From Bradyrhizobium sp. WSM3983 (GTDB taxonomy: Bacteria; Pseudomonadota; Alphaproteobacteria; Rhizobiales; Xanthobacteraceae): a stretch of DNA of 64,000 nucleotides. The position numbers and the translations under genes were made by a program. The notes under the pieces were generated by a model that saw nothing but the letters and a program-made list of their open reading frames with translations, ran no database searches and was not told the origin of the DNA. The stretch spans positions 396,771 to 460,770 of the forward strand of contig NZ_AXAY01000002.1 of the NCBI RefSeq assembly GCF_000473045.1. The letters are read 5' to 3'. Shown here one piece after another: positions 62,354 through 64,000 of this stretch (the first letter of the stretch is position 1; every line of letters starts with the position of its first letter).

Positions 62354-62401
62354 TGATTTTGATTCCGCCATTCGGAGGTTCGATCCCTCCCGCCCCAGCC
62401 A
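62354..62401 (+). tRNA. tRNA-Gln(UUG) 3'-half fragment (integration scar)
   Basis: The plus strand reads from the anticodon loop TTTTGAT with 3' stem TCCGC, through T-arm GGAGG TTCGATC CCTCC to CGCCCCAGCCA. The preceding bases (ATCAAACTGA) do not pair with TCCGC and there is no D-arm. It is therefore a 3' half, like those at 4009 and 23041, but on the opposite strand. Confidence 0.75.
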
Positions 62402-62756
62402 GCACTTAAGCCACTGAGCTCACTATATTAACAACTGTGGTCCCGGCCAAATTTTTGGACGCGTTCGGAAATAGAGATTGCGAAGCCAGGTCGAGAATCG
62501 AACTAAACGGCTTTGCGCGTCATGCAGACCATCGGCTTATCTCCGTAGCTTTCATCCCAACATATACCGCGCAGACAAGTCGGGGCAGGTCCGTTACGTC
62601 CTCGTCGTAGAATAGGGTACGGCGGCGAGCAAATCGAACAGCCAATCGAAATGCCCGTTCGTGCGCATTCGGCACCGAGCTGCAACTTGCTAAGCGAACA
62701 GGTTCGGGGGGCCATTCGTTCCCTCGACTCGAACCCCCGACGCTGAAGATAAGATC

Positions 62757-62783
62757 TGAGCTGCTGCCGGTTTGATGGACACC
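62757..62783. repeat. IS3-family left terminal inverted repeat
   Basis: It starts TGAGCTGCTGCCGG and ends TGATGGACACC. It is the exact reverse complement of 63974-64000. Confidence 0.93.
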
Positions 62784-62816
62784 AAGATTGGGTGTTTCAT
62801 GAAGCCGGAGGTTGTC

Positions 62817-63107
62817 ATGCAGAGACGGAAGTTCAGTCGAGAGTTCAAGGTTGAGGCGGTCAAGCTTGTCAGGGAGCGCGGGGTGTCGGTGGCGCAAGCG
62901 GGCCGAGACCTGGGCGTGCATGAGAACGTGCTGCGCAAATGGGTGAAGGAGTTCGGCTCCGACCCTGTGCAGGCCTTCCCCGGCCACGGGCAGATGAAGC
63001 CTGAGCAATTGGAAATCGAGCGGCTGCGGCGCGAGGTCACCAAGCTGAAGGCAGAGCGGGACATCCTAAAAAAGGCCGCTGCCTACTTCGCGAAGGAAGC
63101 GACATGA
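62817..63107 (+). CDS. IS3-family transposase OrfA
   Basis: The 96-residue protein has an N-terminal helix-turn-helix (RRKFSREFKVEAVKLVRE … VSVAQAGRDLGVHENVLRKW) and a C-terminal leucine-zipper-like helix (EIERLRREVTKLKAERDILKK). It binds the element ends. ATG 62817 follows GGAGG by 6 bases. Its stop overlaps the OrfB ATG (ATGA). A slippery A-AAA-AAG at about 63068-63074 could allow a -1 frameshift to make the OrfAB transposase. Confidence 0.92.
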   Translation: MQRRKFSREFKVEAVKLVRERGVSVAQAGRDLGVHENVLRKWVKEFGSDPVQAFPGHGQMKPEQLEIERLRREVTKLKAERDILKKAAAYFAKEAT

Positions 63108-63970
63108 AGTTCGTCTTCATCGCGAAGCACCGGAATATCTGGCCGGTGGCATGGCTATGCGAAGCAATGGGCGTGTCGCGGTCGGGCTTCCATGCCTGGC
63201 TGAACCGATCGCCCAGCGCCAGATCCCGAAGCGACGAGACGGTAGGCCAGCGGATCAAGGCAAGCTTCCTTGCCAGCGACCGGACCTACGGCGCACGGCG
63301 CGTCTGGAGAGACCTTCTGGCGGACGGCGTCGACTGCGGTCTGCATCGGATCGAGCGGCTGATGCGCCTGCAGGCCTTACGGGCGCGGCCAAGGCGCCGG
63401 CGCCTGCCGAAGGACGAAGGCAATCGCCAGATAGCGAACGTGCCGGCGAATCTTCTGGATCGTCAGTTTGTGGCCGAGCGGCCGAACCAGAAGTGGATCG
63501 CCGACTTCACCTACATCTGGACCGCCGAGGGCTGGCTCTATGTGTCGGCCGTGATCGACCTATTCTCGCGCCGGGTGGTCGGCTGGTCGATGAGCGCCAG
63601 CATGACAGCTCAGTTGGTTGCGGACGGCCTTCTGATGGCCATCTGGCGGCGCGGCAAGCCGGATGCCTTGATGCATCATTCCGATCGCGGCAGCCAATAC
63701 GTCAGCGAACAGTTCCAGCGCTTGATGGCTGACAGCGGCATCGTTTGCAGCATGAGCCGGTCCGGCAATGTGTGGGACAACGCCGCGATGGAGAGCTTCT
63801 TCTCGTCGTTGAAGACCGAGCGCACCGAGCGCAAGACCTATCGAACCAGGAACGAGGCAAGAGCAGATGTGTTCGACTACATCGAGCGGTTCTATAACGC
63901 CGTCCGGCGTCATTCGACGATCGGATACCTCAGCCCTGTTGAGTTCGAGCGCAAGGTGGGATTAGCTTAA
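63104..63970 (+). CDS. IS3-family transposase OrfB
   Basis: The 288-residue catalytic part has an HTH_21-like N-terminal region (WPVAWLCEAMGVSRSGFHAWL; DRTYGARRVWRDL) and an rve integrase core. The DDE residues lie in KWIADFTYIWT, MHHSDRGSQYVS and DNAAMESFFSSLK. It cuts and joins the IS ends. No stops or frameshifts are present. Confidence 0.94.
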   Translation: MKFVFIAKHRNIWPVAWLCEAMGVSRSGFHAWLNRSPSARSRSDETVGQRIKASFLASDRTYGARRVWRDLLADGVDCGLHRIERLMRLQALRARPRRRRLPKDEGNRQIANVPANLLDRQFVAERPNQKWIADFTYIWTAEGWLYVSAVIDLFSRRVVGWSMSASMTAQLVADGLLMAIWRRGKPDALMHHSDRGSQYVSEQFQRLMADSGIVCSMSRSGNVWDNAAMESFFSSLKTERTERKTYRTRNEARADVFDYIERFYNAVRRHSTIGYLSPVEFERKVGLA

Positions 63971-63973
63971 CCG

Positions 63974-64000
63974 GGTGTCCATCAAACCGGCAGCAGCTCA
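63974..64000. repeat. IS3-family right terminal inverted repeat
   Basis: It starts GGTGTCCATCA and ends GGCAGCAGCTCA. It is a perfect complement of the left end and coincides with the end of the window. Confidence 0.93.

Larger units (their letters stand above)
62757..64000. mobile_element. Complete IS3-family insertion sequence
   Basis: This 1,244-bp element is bounded by perfect 27-bp inverted repeats and carries overlapping orfA and orfB on the plus strand. The right repeat ends exactly at the window edge, so the target duplication cannot be checked. Both frames are intact and the repeats are identical, so it looks recent and possibly active. Confidence 0.92.

Noticed and set aside
1..64000. 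CRISPR arrays, toxin-antitoxin pairs, prophage structural genes, complete tRNA or rRNA genes
   Set aside because: I looked for spaced direct repeats, TA-like gene pairs, capsid or tail genes and full cloverleaves and found none that I can support.

Overview
The window is GC-rich DNA that reads like an alphaproteobacterial, most probably Bradyrhizobium-type, chromosome. This rests on the many short rhizobial hypothetical proteins, a ROSE-type heat-shock leader, Shine-Dalgarno spacing and codon use. It is inferred from sequence recognition and no database search was run. It alternates compact metabolic operons with decayed accessory DNA full of insertion-sequence scars, tRNA 3'-half fragments, dispersed repeats and broken genes.

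Region 1 (1-24.7 kb) is accessory. It carries a Nudix protein, many microproteins (two near-identical 54-aa helix-turn-helix proteins, several zinc-ribbon proteins), small secreted proteins, a cytochrome c, a flavin monooxygenase, a tandem universal stress protein, a periplasmic DsrE-like protein and a large serine recombinase. Debris includes an internally deleted IS91-type element, a group II intron remnant, two tRNA 3' halves (CAU and Lys-UUU), a methyltransferase pseudogene and a ~95-bp dispersed repeat family.

Region 2 (25-33.3 kb) holds a LuxR-type regulator with a degenerate receiver, facing a type I secretion operon: two glycine-rich proteins built from one shared ~85-residue module, an ABC exporter and its membrane-fusion adaptor. 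A membrane-anchored protein of unknown role lies beyond.

Region 3 (34.3-46 kb) is a coherent amide-utilisation locus. AmiC-like sensor and AmiR-like ANTAR antiterminator genes diverge from an operon coding for an amidase, an acetamidase/formamidase, a five-gene Urt/Liv-type ABC importer, a short-chain dehydrogenase and a second amidase. The operon leader contains a strong intrinsic terminator 100 bp before the first gene, the expected target of ANTAR antitermination.

Region 4 (46-64 kb) is mixed. It has an aldo/keto reductase pseudogene with two in-frame stops, a truncated sugar permease, an adenylate cyclase-TPR protein, dodecin, a PaoABC-type molybdenum aldehyde oxidoreductase operon, a small heat-shock operon behind a ROSE thermometer, a chimeric MetE/UrtD pseudogene, a sugar epimerase/dehydrogenase pair, a tRNA-Gln 3' half and, at the right edge, a complete IS3-family element with perfect 27-bp inverted repeats.

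An inverted repeat made of ACTGATAAGG half-sites recurs at five places (0.3, 4.2, 23.5, 34.1 and 46.2 kb), mostly inside decayed DNA. Together with the tRNA scars this suggests repeated integration and excision of genomic islands.
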